Shown piece by piece: positions 34,321 to 46,492 of a stretch of 64,000 nt of DNA. This DNA comes from Torreya grandis (Eukaryota; Streptophyta; Pinopsida; Cupressales; Taxaceae), in contig JARHVA010000006.1 of NCBI GenBank assembly GCA_037957365.1, forward strand, positions 8,302,001-8,366,000, read 5' to 3'. Both the position numbers and the translations under genes were made by a program. The number at the start of each line of letters is the position of its first letter. The first letter of the stretch is position 1. The notes beneath the pieces were generated by a model that did not search any database, had not been told where the DNA came from, and saw only the letters and a program-made list of their open reading frames with translations.

Positions 34321-35200
34321 TTGAGTTGGAAGAAAATAGTAGAATCATGGGGTAGGAAGGAGAAAGGGAAAGGTCTTGCTCAAAACTTTGAAGAAGACAA
34401 ACCTGCTCCTACTCATCATAATGATGTTCATGACCTCCAAGAAAGGCTCTTTCAAGAAGATCTAGCCAGGAGAATTGTAGATTTGGAGTCTAGAGTGAGA
34501 TTCCTCAGCCAACGTGTGATGGACATGTCTAAACACACCTCATCTACACACCTCCAAGAGAGCTATCAGGCCACACCTGATATAGATAAAGTGCTAGCCA
34601 AATGGAAAGAGGAGAATCATTTGATTCTAGCTCAAGGAGGAACTTGTTCTATAGGAGGCGATTGAGGAGCAAAAGATCCAATCTGCAATTGTCCAAAAGG
34701 CTATCATGAGTGACAAAGAAGATGAAATCATCATGGAGGCTCCTTTTGAAGACATCATCAACAATGGAGAAGATGCAGGTCATGCATACATATGGATGTT
34801 CCAGTAATATGAAGAGGAACGTAAGCATGGTGATCTCTCTCCCCCTTTGTTTGATGAACTTCCTTGTTGCTTTAATGAAGAGGATGACTATGCCGAGGAG
34901 CTTGAGTTGGAAGAGGATCAGATGGATGTCTTTGAACAACTAGAGACTCTGATCCTTGAGCAAGAAAAAGAAAGGCTTGCTCATCTTGAGGAAAGCCTTG
35001 GAGAAGAGAGATTCAAACAAAAAGGTGATGTTATATGGGATGAACAATCAGTTTTTGATTCCATTTCAAACATCACAACAGTCACCCTTCTTCAAGAAAA
35101 CCATGATGCACTGCCAAAGAGCTATGCAGATCAAGGGGCTTATGGTGATGAGCCAACAACCATTGATTTCTTAGTGAAAAACACCAGCATGAAGGACTAG
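34321..35200 (+). pseudogene. Element B orphan acidic coiled-coil ORF, frameshifted
   Basis: Two plus-strand open pieces, 34321-34665 (114 codons) and 34847-35200 (117 codons, continuing a frame open from about 34661 apart from one TAA at 34806), separated by one frameshift. The first is charged and probably helical (LQERLFQEDLARRIVDLESR, RVMDMS). The second is strongly acidic (NEEDDYAEELELEEDQMDVF) with a coiled-coil-like stretch (LETLILEQEKERLAHLEESL) and ends in a TAG. I see no capsid signature, zinc knuckle or enzyme motif. Position after the primer site is that of gag, so a gag-like or regulatory protein is possible. Coding looks better preserved than in the other elements. Confidence 0.6.
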
Positions 35201-35670
35201 AATTCAATAAGCTTCCAAGAACAAGAAGAGTACATATATGTTGGAAGCATGTTCGACTCTGACCCACTCGGATCCAAGCCAATCAAGGTGGCAGGCAAGA
35301 GGAGTAGGTCACCAAATGTCCATTCCATTCAGCCACTTGTCTGGCATCATAAGTTTCCTTGCCAAGAAGGGGACTTAAGAAGTTTTCCCTTTGATCTAGG
35401 ATGGAGGTAGATATACCTGGTTAGCTATACATAGTAGTTTTCTTTCAACTTTCTTTCCCTATTTTCCCTAAGTGTTGTTTGCATAAGTAGTGTTTTTATC
35501 CTTGTGTGTGTTTTCCTTTGTGTTTGGGGTAAAAGCTTCATGATTGATTCTTGGATCTATCAGGGCTATTGCTAACTTTTTCAAGTTGCATTCTAACTTC
35601 ATGCCCAATGGACTTTAAGGCAGCTGGCTTCTAAGCATAACAAGCATGCTTCCCCTAGGAGTCACCAATT
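35201..35670 (+). other. Element B 3' non-coding region with reverse primer-site-like motif
   Basis: T-rich non-coding stretch after the ORF. Just before the right LTR the minus strand reads AATTGGTGACTCCTAGGGG then AAGC (35645-35670), very like the primer site of element A. No polypurine tract is present at this border. Confidence 0.6.
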
Positions 35671-37864
35671 TGTTGACCATTTTGGTCCTGCAAGCCAAAA
35701 TTGGTCCCCCCCCTTTTTTTTCCTTGTTATTTTGAGCCAATACAATTTTTTGATTTTTCACAAGTTTTTTTTATGGACTCTGCAGGCTTTTTCTGCGGAC
35801 TCTGCAGGCATTTCTACGGACTCTGCAGGTGTTTGTATAGACTCTTCAGGTCTTTCTACAGACTCTGCACAAGTCTTTTGACAGAAGATGAACCAATTCC
35901 AAGAATGAAGATGAACCAAGGCAAAAGAAAGTCCAAATGCACTTTTCAAAGGGGAGCCTATAAGCAAAAGGAAGTAATTCTTTCAAACTTTTGTTTGAAG
36001 GAATACTTTGAAGAATCCAAAAGACCATTCAAACAAGCAAGGCAAAGGAAGTACCCTTCGAAAGGGTCATTTTCAACATTCTCGAAGGGCACCTACCCTT
36101 TAGGAAGTTATAAGAATGAATTCAAGACATTTTCGTAGCACCTAGGTGCCCTCCAAATTTTCTCGAATGGCACTTTTTGAAGTTAGTCAAGAGAAAAGAC
36201 AAGGACATAATTCCTTCAGACAAAAAATTTGAAGAAATTCGGAAAGGCTACGAGCAAGAATGTCTGAAAAAATCAAGTAAAACTAAGGCAAAGGCATGAA
36301 ATGATTTCTTTTAGACTTTTGTCTGAAGGAATTCCTTCGACAAAAAGTTTGAAGAAATTTAGAAAAAGTCATGGGGAAAAATCTCGATAAAAATTCTAAA
36401 GGAAAGGAAGCGAGCAAGAAAATTCTTGCAGACATTTTGTTCACGGGAAAAATGGCCGAAACAAAAAACCTGACCAAAGAGAAGAAATCTGAGGGAAAGG
36501 AAAAGGCTGAAGAAATTCCAACGGGTGAAGGGCCCAAAGACATCAAAATTGAGCATGATAAACTAGTCATTAGAAGTTCAAATACCCAGTGACGGGTGCA
36601 CATACATCAAATTTAAGGTAGTGAAATATCCATTAATTTTGAAAATCTTAAGGATAGGTTGCGAGTGAACTCAATGACCTACCAAGAAGATAGCCCCCAA
36701 GGGCTGAAGGAGACAAAGAAGACAAAATCGAGAAGAGACAATGTACAGAAATAGACAAAATAGTCCAAGTGGTAAAGGGAGGTGTCGACTCAAGGATTTA
36801 CTCCTACAGTTGGAACAGTACCTACCAAGCAGTCATTAAGAGGTGTGAATAGTGAATGACATGCCCTATTTTCTCCACTTTGCATTTATAAGCAAACAAA
36901 TTATGTGAATATCTAGAAGGAGCAGTCTTGTTTGTAGGAAAAGAGGCACGGCCCATGCTTTCACATTAATGTTTGAATGCCAAAGTCAAGACCGATGATT
37001 ACATAACATGGTTCTAGCAAGCCTCTTTTAAAAAGATGATATCAACAACAATGACTTCCTCTTCCTGATGCTCTCAATGCACATGGGCTATCTTGTAAAA
37101 AGGTGCCAAAGTCTTTTCCAAAGGGGTGCCTTTACTTCTTCTCTCTCTATATATTGTAAACTTCTCATTTTGAGAAGATATCTCTTAGCCTGTAAGGCAA
37201 AGCTCTGCCCAAAAATCCTTTGGCTTGTAAGGCAAAAATCTACCAGATTTTATCTTGAATCGAGACATAGCATTTTTACCTCCATTCTAAGTTTGCACTT
37301 TCATATGTGTCTATGCCTTTGTTCTGTGTTAAGTCATTTTCCTTTATGCTTTCACAGGATGATTTCAGCATGTCTAGTGCATTGTGAGCTTTGCTTTTGT
37401 AGGTTAGCCAGAAGTGTCCCTAGAGGAGTATAGGTGCCTATGAACAGGCTACCATAGTGCATCTGAGAATGTCTCTGGTAGTTCTTCCTCCCTGTATATC
37501 CACAGACCCATAGCTCACTAATGTAGAAGAATTTCTCATGTCAAATGAAGTGTATGGGAGCTTGTTCTTGGTGAAAAGTGTATGTTTGAGCTGAGTGGAT
37601 CAAATTTTTTTGGTGTATCACCTTTTAGGTTAGGTTTAGGTTCTATTTTTAGCATCCTTCTCCCTTTTCATCCCCCCCTTTTTCATTTATTTTTTAGCAG
37701 TAGGGAATCCAGGACCTAAAAGATACATCAAAGGGAGCTAGCCCTTATCTAGAGACTCTCCCCCCAGTTTTGCTAGGCCCACAGGCAAGACGGGAGTTTC
37801 CATTGTGATGTTTGGAAGGCAGGAGCTCAGCCTCCTATCAAGGGTGCAATCCACTATGTCAATA
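35671..37864 (+). repeat. Element B 3' LTR
   Basis: 2194 bp, starting TGTTGACCATTTTGG and ending ATGTCAATA. Its 21-bp repeat has the same 22, 21, 21, 21 spacing at 35776, 35798, 35819, 35840 and 35861. The extra length over the other LTR is spread over small indels. Confidence 0.93.
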
Positions 37865-37869
37865 TTAAC
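37865..37869. repeat. Target-site duplication of element B, right copy
   Basis: TTAAC, identical to 31671-31675. Confidence 0.9.
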
Positions 37870-37926
37870 TTGGACCGTTAACTAAATTAAGAATAAAACT
37901 CTAATATTTCCAAAAAAATTAAATCA
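37870..37926 (+). repeat. Element C 5' LTR, right end
   Basis: Continues the C LTR after B; aligns with 44252-44308 (AATAAAA, CCAATATT/CTAATATT, CCAAAAAA words in order) and ends AAATCA. Confidence 0.8.
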
Positions 37927-37945
37927 TATGGTGAACCCAACCTAC
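37927..37945 (+). promoter_or_regulatory. Element C probable primer-binding site
   Basis: TATGGTGAACCCAACC follows the LTR end CA after two bases; TGG at 37929. tRNA not identified. Confidence 0.5.
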
Positions 37946-38500
37946 TTCGTTTGTGCATAAAAACCCTAGACACCTTAGGGAAAATCCCTTGCTAAATTTT
38001 CCAATATTTTTTTGATTTTTACTTGCATATTTAAATCAAAAATTCAATTTAATTTTTGAAACTCTATAGTAATTTTTTAAAAATATTTTCTTCCAAACCT
38101 TAGTTGCATACACTAGGTCCTTTCAAATCAATAATTTTATAATTTTTTACTTACATATTTAAATTAAAAATTTGCATTAAATTTTTAAAATTCTTTAGTA
38201 AATTTAAAATTATCATTTTTCAAAACCCTAGCTACATATAATAGGTCCATTTGTTTGCTTGAGGTATCACCTTACATCTAAAATTAGATTTCACACAATA
38301 ACAAAAATGGATCTCACTTATTTACACATATTTATTACATTTCTTACAAATAATAAGGAGACCTTACTCAGTCCTATCATGTACATGAATGATGAAGTTT
38401 ATCATATGTTATTATAAAGCTTCATTCTTTGCATTTCATGCTTACTTTTCATAATATGAGATGATATTAAGAGAGTTATTTTTAAACATGTTAAGATACC
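37946..38500 (+). other. Element C leader region
   Basis: AT-rich, with a duplicated stretch near 38000-38120 and 38140-38250 (TTTTTACTTGCATATTTAAATC, imperfect). No coding seen. Confidence 0.4.
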
Positions 38501-40640
38501 TCTTGCCTCACCTCCTTTGGAGCCTTTATCCCATACCAAGTTATGTTGCATGGTCCATTTTACTCTTACCCAGGTCACTACCCATCACCAAAGAGCCTAG
38601 TTGACACCCTTTGTCTCTCCACCACCTCAAAATGTTGATTATCTTCACTCTCCTCCCTTAGCTACTACTAGTCCTATATGGATAGTAGATAATATGGTTA
38701 GAGTTGTTACTCAACGTGTTACCATGCCTCCCCCACCTAGTTAGGAACCCCACCACCCTCTTATTTTTTGTCATCCCAGGCCCAACCCACCCACATAGGC
38801 AAATCACATAAGGCATATGATATTATTGATCAGTTAAGAAACACACCAGCTAAGATTTCCATGTTAAAATTACTTTAGAAAGCTAATGTGTTCAAGGGCA
38901 TTCTTTATCAGGAACTCATTCAAACTTCTATACCCATTGATTCAAATCATTCTTATTTTGCATCAATGGTCAACACATTAAAAACTATAGAAGATGTTAT
39001 TTCTTTTGATCATGAGGACATGCCATCCTAGATAGTTATTGATCAAAATTTGCCACTATTCATACAAGTCAAAACCAATACAATTAAGAGAGTTCTAGTT
39101 GATAGTAGTTCCAAACTTAATATATGTAATATTACATTCTTATAGACCATGGGCGTAGATATGGTATCCATACAAAAATCATTTAAGAATATTAGAAGAT
39201 TTGGTGATATACCACGACAAACATTGGGCACCATAGCTTTGGATATCATGGTAGGGCCAAAAACCCTCTTTACATAGTTTCAGGTCATGCCAGGTCCTCT
39301 TCATTATAATATTTTACCAGGATGACCTTGGATACATGCTATGGGGGCTGTTCCTTCTACTCTTCATCAATGTGTTAAGTTTCTCCATGAAGGATACCTA
39401 TACACATGCCCAACATATCACCAACCATTCAAATATTATCAAATTACAAAGTCATCTTCGACTATTTTTCCTGATGGGACACCTCATATCATAGTTTAGT
39501 CCCCACCTCATCACATTTCTCTTGATCATATACATACATATGAGGTAGAAGAGACTAGCACATCTTGCTCTCCTCTACTTATAGTTATGTGCTTAGCTCT
39601 AGATACTCGACTAGTCAAAACAACTTTAGCTATTCTAGTTACTCTATCAATCATAGCTCCTACACCTATTAAAATTATACAATCACTGACAATAGTTTCA
39701 ACATTACTAGTTGATTCTATAGATACAACTCCTCTAATAGTTATAGTTACTTCAATAATTACATATACTCTCACAGCACCATCATCTTCTACCATTATAG
39801 TTGATGAGACTTCCATATCATAGTTACCCCTTATGGTAAATTCTAAGTTACCATGTGTACGCAATGTTGATATAGATTCTCAAGCTACTTCAAATGATGA
39901 TTTAACACCCACACTTATAGATGACTATTTGTGTGGATTGAGCTTTACACTAGTTGTCTTAGAAGAGTATCGAGATGACTCTAGAGCTCTTATTAGACAT
40001 CCTAAATCACTCTTAGATTATCAAACTATAAACTCAGGATACTCCACATTCATGGCCATAGATAGATCAGATGGCACATACAGTTCACATGGTTACCTCT
40101 ATAGATATAAATCCAATCATTCATATTCAAGTAGGCGGCACACAACATCAACCACAAATTATATTATAGATGTTAATTGATCATGGATTAATCACACTAC
40201 CTATAATATGACATAGATATATTAACAAGTTATCACAACAAGATGGTTGCCCATTTTATTTTATCACAACAAACTCATGTACATATTTATAGCAGAGATT
40301 GGATAATACAAGTTTAAGGTATTATTCAAATTACACCACCACCAGCACCAGCTTCACCACTTCCACCAAAGCCATCTACTCCTAGAAGTAAACATTCTAG
40401 AGGAGACTCAACATCTTCATCACCATAGCAACTTTTAGTTAATTATCGACAGGATGACACCATTATGAGTGATAGATCTCTAACTACACAAAGAACATAG
40501 ATCTTACTGACACCTGAGGAGATAGCAATCATGTATACATAATCTATGATATATGGTGATACTTATGATGATGATCTTGAGGCATTTGATGATAGTTATG
40601 ATCCCTTCCTCCATCTCTGCCCCCAATGAGCTTTGTACTT
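38500..40640 (+). pseudogene. pro: Element C gag-end and aspartic protease remnant
   Basis: Tat-style coding. AYDIIDQLRNTPAKISMLKL at about 38812-38872 and KGILYQELIQTSIPIDSN are the typical pre-protease block. RVLVDSSSKLNIC at about 39090-39130 is the active-site region, with the usual D-G-G/D-S-G site reading DSS. HYNILPG-stop-PWIHAMGAVPSTLH (39302-39370) is the conserved end, with Arg CGA changed to TGA. Beyond it two open segments (39587-39823 and 39833-40180) and an acidic end near 40555-40600 (YDDDLEAFDDSYDP) show no domain. No RT follows. Stops at Gln/Trp positions are frequent. Confidence 0.72.
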
Positions 40641-43108
40641 TAACTCTTTACCCCCCTCCAGCCTAGTCTTTTACACCATTATGTACATATTGCTTATTTT
40701 AAGTTACTTGTACATAGTTTCTTTTTGCTTACTTGCACATAGTTTCTCAGTATTTATTATACATAGTCTTCTCATAATTGATTGTACATAGCTTATATAT
40801 CAAAAATACCAAAAATAATACAAAAACATTTAAATATGTCAAAATACCAAAAACAATACAAAATTACAAAAACATTTCAATTGTATGCATTATCCATGCT
40901 TTACATTTCTACTGCCATGTTAGACTTACATTTGTCATTCTATGCTATTATATTTTGATTTATCTACATTACCATGCTTCACTTTATTTTCTTTGAGTGT
41001 GTGCAGTGATATCTAGATCCTTGATTACTTCACTCTACCCATTAAGGGGGCATTCTACTTTTATTTCTTGCTTTGATTCATTAGATGCGATTATATTTCT
41101 AGTATTTACATGCATTCCTTTCTTGCCTTGCATTGCTAGAAGTGATTTTATTTCTTAGTTCATGTTTTATCTCTTGTATGTGCCTTAAGATATTTGTCAA
41201 CATCCTTTGCTTCTATTCTTGTGTGTGTTGTAGGACATTTTCCAATGTCCATTGCTTGTACTCTTCTATGTGATTGTGAATTTCACGCCAACCTTGCTTG
41301 TTTTTAATTATATGTGTATGTGGCATTTGAACATGCCTTGTATGCTTGCTTTCTAGTTTGAGTGAAATGTGCCCATGTCCCTTGTTTGCTTGGCCCCTTG
41401 GCCACTCTTGTTCACTTCTTGCTTCTTGCCTTGTGTGCTTGTTGCTTGATGGTTTTTCAATTGTTTGCAATGTCATGATCCACATCATGTATTACATTGC
41501 TTTCATGGATGCTACGATGGACATCATGCTCCATCCCTATTTGACAGCTAACATTCTAACAACTAAAATTTTCAATTTTAATTCATTATATTTCACATGT
41601 TATTACATTGTTATATATATTTAGGCATACCCCTATTGATCTAACAATCTTCATTATAAACTATGCTATATCTTGAGACATCATTTTGATTATCATTGCT
41701 ATATCATGTATTTTCATAACATAACACACTTTTAAGGATCTTTATTTTGAGGATGGTCATTACAAGGTCTTCATTCCTACTCTCATAAGAGGGGGAAAAA
41801 AATAAGGGTTTTGTCATAGAGATCAAAGCTCCTATCAGTAAAAAAATAGATTTTAGAACACCTAGAATAGTATTCAAACTTAAAATCAAGTAGAACAACC
41901 TAGACAAATAATGATAATCATAGAAAAGTCATCAAAATCAGCTCAAAACAATAGTGCCAAGATTAGACTATAGTGATAGACAATAGGGTGTTCAATTTTG
42001 GTGCTCCTATCCAAATAGGAAAAAAACCAAATTTTCCAAAAATAGGTAGAAAGGTAAGCTCAACTACAGTTTTGCACATACAGACTAGTTCAAATTTAGT
42101 ATTTTTAGTATAATTTTTCTTAGAGAATCTAGATATAAGGGGCATCATGCATGGCATGATGGATCTTGCTTCTAGTTTCAAATCAAGAAATTTCCATAAC
42201 TTCCAAATAAGAATCCATGTTTCAGACACCGATGATTGGAGGCAATGTGCATGACACATTTGCCTTCTTTTCTTTCTAAGTTTAGCACATTATCTAGGCA
42301 TTCTCAGTAGTTGCATGCCTTATTCCATCTATAGGTGGTTGGCATCATTTTTGAATGGATTCCAAATAAGCCTATTACCTAGTTTTATAGTGTATTTCAT
42401 ACAAGCCTAATCTCCACCTTTTCTAAGTGGCCAAGAGAGGCCTAGTCTCTAGTATACATTCAGATATCCATGCCAACATTATCAAATTATAGAGCATTCA
42501 TGGGCTTCAAGATCCATCTCATACGACACACATTTCATATTGGTATTAGTTCATAACTTCACTTCATGGGCCAATGATTGAGCTAAAGGGCTAGCCTTTG
42601 TATTCTTGAGCCACCTACTTAGAGGGATTGGACACATAGTCCAAACATTGATTTACATATGCATGACCACCTAGCCTCACTTAGTGGGTGATGATGGAGC
42701 CAAAGGGTTAGCCTTTACATTCTTGAGCCACTCTCAGGGAATTAAGCACTCAACTTCATTTGCAATATTACTCTTGGTATAGCACATACCTAACATTACT
42801 CAACATTTATCAGCACCACTCAACATCATAATAGGTTTTGTATTGGTTCATGTACCTAGTGAGGTGTATTCATTCCTTTCTCTTCTTCTCTTTCTTACCT
42901 TACTTTATTTTTTATTATTTTAGATATATCATACCTAGCAAGAATTGATCTACTCTTTGTTTTTTCTTACAGATTTACACTTCACAATGTGCTCTCTCTA
43001 TACACACCCAACATCACACAACTTCATGAGCTTCACCATTGTAGGTAAGTTTAGGTACGCTTTCTAATTTTCCTTTATCCTAGTATTTCACATTGTTGCA
43101 TCACTAAA
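40640..43108 (+). other. Element C non-coding 3' region
   Basis: Replaces the pol genes expected here. T/C-rich and mostly without ORFs; a 92-codon frame at 41346-41624 has no domain. It contains an imperfect direct repeat (42557-42613 and 42678-42735, GGGCTAGCCTTTGTATTCTT versus GGGTTAGCCTTTACATTCTT) and one weak copy of the LTR CCCTAGGGTGTC motif at 41961-42010. Confidence 0.6.
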
Positions 43109-43124
43109 ATAAAGGGGAGGTAAA
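43109..43124 (+). other. Element C polypurine tract
   Basis: ATAAAGGGGAGGTAAA immediately before the 3' LTR; primes plus-strand synthesis in this class of elements. It fixes the element as plus-strand. Confidence 0.82.
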
Positions 43125-44308
43125 TGTAGTCATATAGAATGTGAAAATTGGTAACTTGAGTGTGGCTTATGACACCTAGGTCCCTCTTGCTTGATATCAT
43201 GACCATTATAGGAACCTTTTCACTAATTCCCAGTCATTCATAGCCTTCTAGACAATTATTCCACCTCTTTCAGGCTCATTTTCCTATGATAATTCCATCC
43301 CCCCAGGTCTCGTACCCTCAAGACAATAGCACCCAACTTAGACTTTAGTGTCGGACCCTAGGGTGTCTAAGTTCAGTGCTCCTGTCTAATCACATTTTGA
43401 TCCCAGGTGACCATTTTCTCTTGATTCTTCTTCTTCATTATGTCATCCTAGTGCAAAATACATTTGGCCCATGACCAACAAATCTCTATAAAAGTCCATT
43501 TAAATTTTATTTAGAAGGGGTTGGCAAATATCACAAAGCAAGCAGAAATACAAGCAAGACTACTCAGGCATATTTCCCTATTCTCTACATACAACCATCC
43601 AATGAAGCCACAAGCTTATTTAAACCCTTACACTAGTCCTTATCCACCTCAAACACACCTAGTTTTAGCATTTTTCATCTTTATACACACTATTGTATAA
43701 ATCACATCAAGTGGGAGAACTACATATGGCTTCATCCCTTTTCAGAGTATTGGTATGTAGGTAGCATACCCACACAAGAGGTGTGGATACACGTTTAGTA
43801 CATCTTACACACACTAATGCCCCTTCTTTCTCAAAGTTTTTCAAAGCATAATGAAGTCTAGGGTTTGAATACTAAATCAGCTCTATAGGGAGTTCTATAG
43901 ACACTCAACATCCAAATTTTCATAGGCATGATCACACAAAGATAAAGGACAAAATCCAAAAAGATCAAGCCTCTAAGAAAACAATAATAGAAGAGAACTA
44001 TAACACCAGACTCCAAGGTGTCTTATTTAGATGCTCCTATCCTTTCACAAAATGAAAGCCAGATCTTGATTTGTGACACTATTCCAGTCCTGTACAGAAA
44101 ATTCTAGATCTTGTCTCAGTTGTCTCAATCTAGTTTAAGGTAAGTTACATTTCTCCTCACTTATTACTATTTTTATAAATATTTAAATTATAATTAAATT
44201 ATAAAAAACAATAGCTTAATTATTCTAATATTATATATTGATTTAATTAATTAAAACCTTTAACTTAATTAGGAATAAAAATCCAATATTCCCAAAAAAG
44301 TTAAATTA
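43125..44308 (+). repeat. Element C 3' LTR
   Basis: 1184 bp; starts TGTAGTCATATAGAATGTG and ends TTAAATTA (CA decayed to TA in this copy; CA in the other). Contains two copies of the CCCTAGGGTGTC motif. Confidence 0.88.
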
Positions 44309-44313
44309 GTAGG
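44309..44313. repeat. Target-site duplication of element C, right copy
   Basis: GTAGG versus GTAAG at 30554-30558. Confidence 0.65.
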
Positions 44314-44515
44314 CATGCTTGACAATCATCTCCCCTTTTTGAGAAATGATTTAGGAAACCAGTGGGCGGGTTTTGACACTCATGCTAAATTTTAGCTTCA
44401 TTACAAGGTGCATGTGTTGGGCATGACATTGATGATTATAATAGTTCCTCATTATTTGTGGGAGATAGTTTTTTAAGTGGATTGGTGTGGGATATTTATT
44501 GCACATGCCTACCAT

Positions 44516-44640
44516 AATATATATATATATATATAGATATATATATATATATATATACATATATATACATATATACATATATATACATATATACATATAT
44601 ATACATATATATATATATATACATACATATATATATATAT

Positions 44641-44697
<57 letters not shown>

Positions 44698-44698
44698 T
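44516..44698. repeat. (TA)n / (ATATAC)n / (GA)n microsatellite
   Basis: About 180 bp of alternating AT, with ATATAC interruptions and an 18-bp GA end. Long open frames across it (44351-44797) encode only YIYI-type runs and are artefacts. Confidence 0.97.
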
Positions 44699-46492
44699 CT
44701 TACACAAATTTTGGGTGCACAAATATAGATGGGAAAGAGAAAAAAGGGATTGTTCACATTTACCAATATCAGATATGAGGAAGTATTTATGGTACATGTG
44801 AAGTCATGTCAATTTTGTGTCCTTATGGTTTTAGATCCAATATGGTTATAGTAATTCTAATTTGAATTATTAGGAAAGTCTTTGGGAAAGAGGTATATGA
44901 ATGAGGCTCCCATTTAATAGGATATTATCTTTTTCAAGCTAACTTCCACTAGGAAAATGGGTGTATATTCATAAGGAAGCTTCAAATATTTTATGACAAA
45001 ATGTGCTTCATGTTTTCTTCACAAATAATGTCCTATCCTTGGAAGCATGTAATAGATTTATTGTAAAATAGTGTATTGACCTTGGGTAACAAAAACAAAA
45101 AATGTACCATATGGTTAATGGGTAGAAGATATGAATACAACACCTACATCCTTAACCAGTGATTAAATATAGTCATAACATAGCTATCCCACTCATTAAT
45201 TTGATAGGATTGATTGTGGTTATTTTCATGAAAACATTTGTGAAAAAATGTTAGTGTGTGAACGTGTGTAACTTTATATTATTATGTTATCATGTTTTAT
45301 TTTCAATAATAAAAGTTTTGAAATTAGGTTTTGAGTAACACATGGGGGTGCTACATGTTTGTATCAAAGTTTGGTTCAAATCTTTTGGCCTTTTAGACCA
45401 ACCATGTTTTATATATTATGTTATTTTTTAAAAAGTTAGATTTCTTATTGGAATGCTTTATAATCATATAATTAACATGACCATATTTTGTCTTTTAATT
45501 GTAGGTGTAAAGTATCAACCATGATCAAACTATATGATGAAAATAGCAGAAACCTTATATTTAAGTTATGCTACCTGGGGAATATTTTATAGATAGAGAA
45601 GAGGTTATAATTATGATACCCATTGACTTGGAAATATGTGTAGTGCTAAGCGAACTCAATGATAGAATGCCTCTAGGAAAAAATTAAGGAATAAGATAAA
45701 ATCATTCTATAAGTGTGATTATGAACATAATGTTTAGTAAGAGAGAGATACCACTATATTACATGGAATATCATCCACTGGGGGAGCTTATGACAATAGT
45801 GACACACATCAAAGCTTGGATGGAATTACCCACAAACTAAATAAAGTGAAAAGGGTCTTAAATTCAATGGATGAGTCTTTGTTAAGTAAGCTAATGCTTG
45901 GATAATAGGTATGAAAATGTGCTTTGGGATAAGATATTTTTCAATAAATAGTATGTACATGCTATTTATTTTATAAATTTTAGATGAAGCACCCTTGTGT
46001 TGGGACTATCAAGAAATAATTGTGAATTTAGATATGTCCACAGTCACTTGGGTGATGTTCAAGGAAAGACAACACTACTTGTTGGATATCTACTTAAATG
46101 ATAGAGTAAATGCATTCCATAACATATATAAAAATGCCAATACTGAAAAGGAATATAATGCATGTTTTTTAACTTTACTTTAGTATATTGGATACATACA
46201 GGATGGGCCAATGAAATGTAGTCTATATCTAAAGATAATTTTGGTTGTCATTGGGAATAAGGTACATAATTTTTAAAATAATACACTAGTGTAAGAGCAT
46301 TATAGTATGTTACTCCCAAGGAATCATGGTCCAACATAAGACCATTCATGAATTTTATGTTTTTGGTTGTGTTATTTTTGCATTAATTCTTGAGAAGAGA
46401 AGTAAATTAGATGCAAAGAGCAAAACATATATGTAAATAACTACAGTACTAATAGATACAAAGAGCAAAACATCTATGTGAACAATTTTTAC
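44699..46492. other. Intron-like AT-rich region of gene remnant L, right of C
   Basis: No recognisable coding on the minus strand. On the plus strand an AG-preceded open segment exists at 45984-46183 (separate entry). Otherwise nothing seen. Confidence 0.4.
45984..46183 (+). CDS. Unrecognised plus-strand open segment, possibly an exon
   Basis: Preceded by TTTATAAATTTTAG, an acceptable splice acceptor, and open for about 66 codons to a TAG: CWDYQEIIVNLDMSTVTWVM, then FKERQHYLLDIYLNDRVNAF and HNIYKNANTEKEYNACFLTL. The amino-acid mix is protein-like (Trp, Cys, charged residues evenly spread), which is unusual for random AT-rich DNA. No family recognised. It lies antisense inside a presumed intron of remnant L. 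Confidence 0.25.

Larger units (their letters stand above)
31676..37864 (+). mobile_element. Element B: non-autonomous LTR retrotransposon with orphan ORF, nested in C
   Basis: Two LTRs (31676-33779 and 35671-37864) flank an internal region of only 1891 bp that carries one acidic ORF and no pol. The perfect TTAAC duplications and the uninterrupted continuation of the C LTR on both sides prove insertion into C. The LTRs share long near-identical blocks (33010-33330 versus 37090-37410), so B is among the youngest insertions here. Orientation is taken as plus from a TGG-starting primer-site-like motif after the left LTR and from the ORF direction, but a second such motif in reverse at the right LTR leaves some doubt. 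Confidence 0.92.
30559..44308 (+). mobile_element. Element C: non-autonomous Tat-like Gypsy element, inserted in gene remnant L and carrying element B
   Basis: Two LTRs (30559-37926, split by B; and 43125-44308) of about 1.18 kb, both starting TGTAGTCATATA, with a polypurine tract AAAGGGGAGG before the right one and near-perfect target duplications outside. The internal region (37927-43124) has gag-end and protease coding in Tat style but no RT, RNase H or integrase, followed by about 2.4 kb of non-coding DNA. Inferred: it would have moved only with help from a complete relative. Confidence 0.88.

Noticed and set aside
39526..39864. 112-codon minus-strand ORF
   Set aside because: Shadow of the plus-strand C coding region.
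44351..44797. 148-codon and neighbouring ORFs with YIYIYI runs
   Set aside because: Entirely produced by the TA/ATATAC microsatellite.
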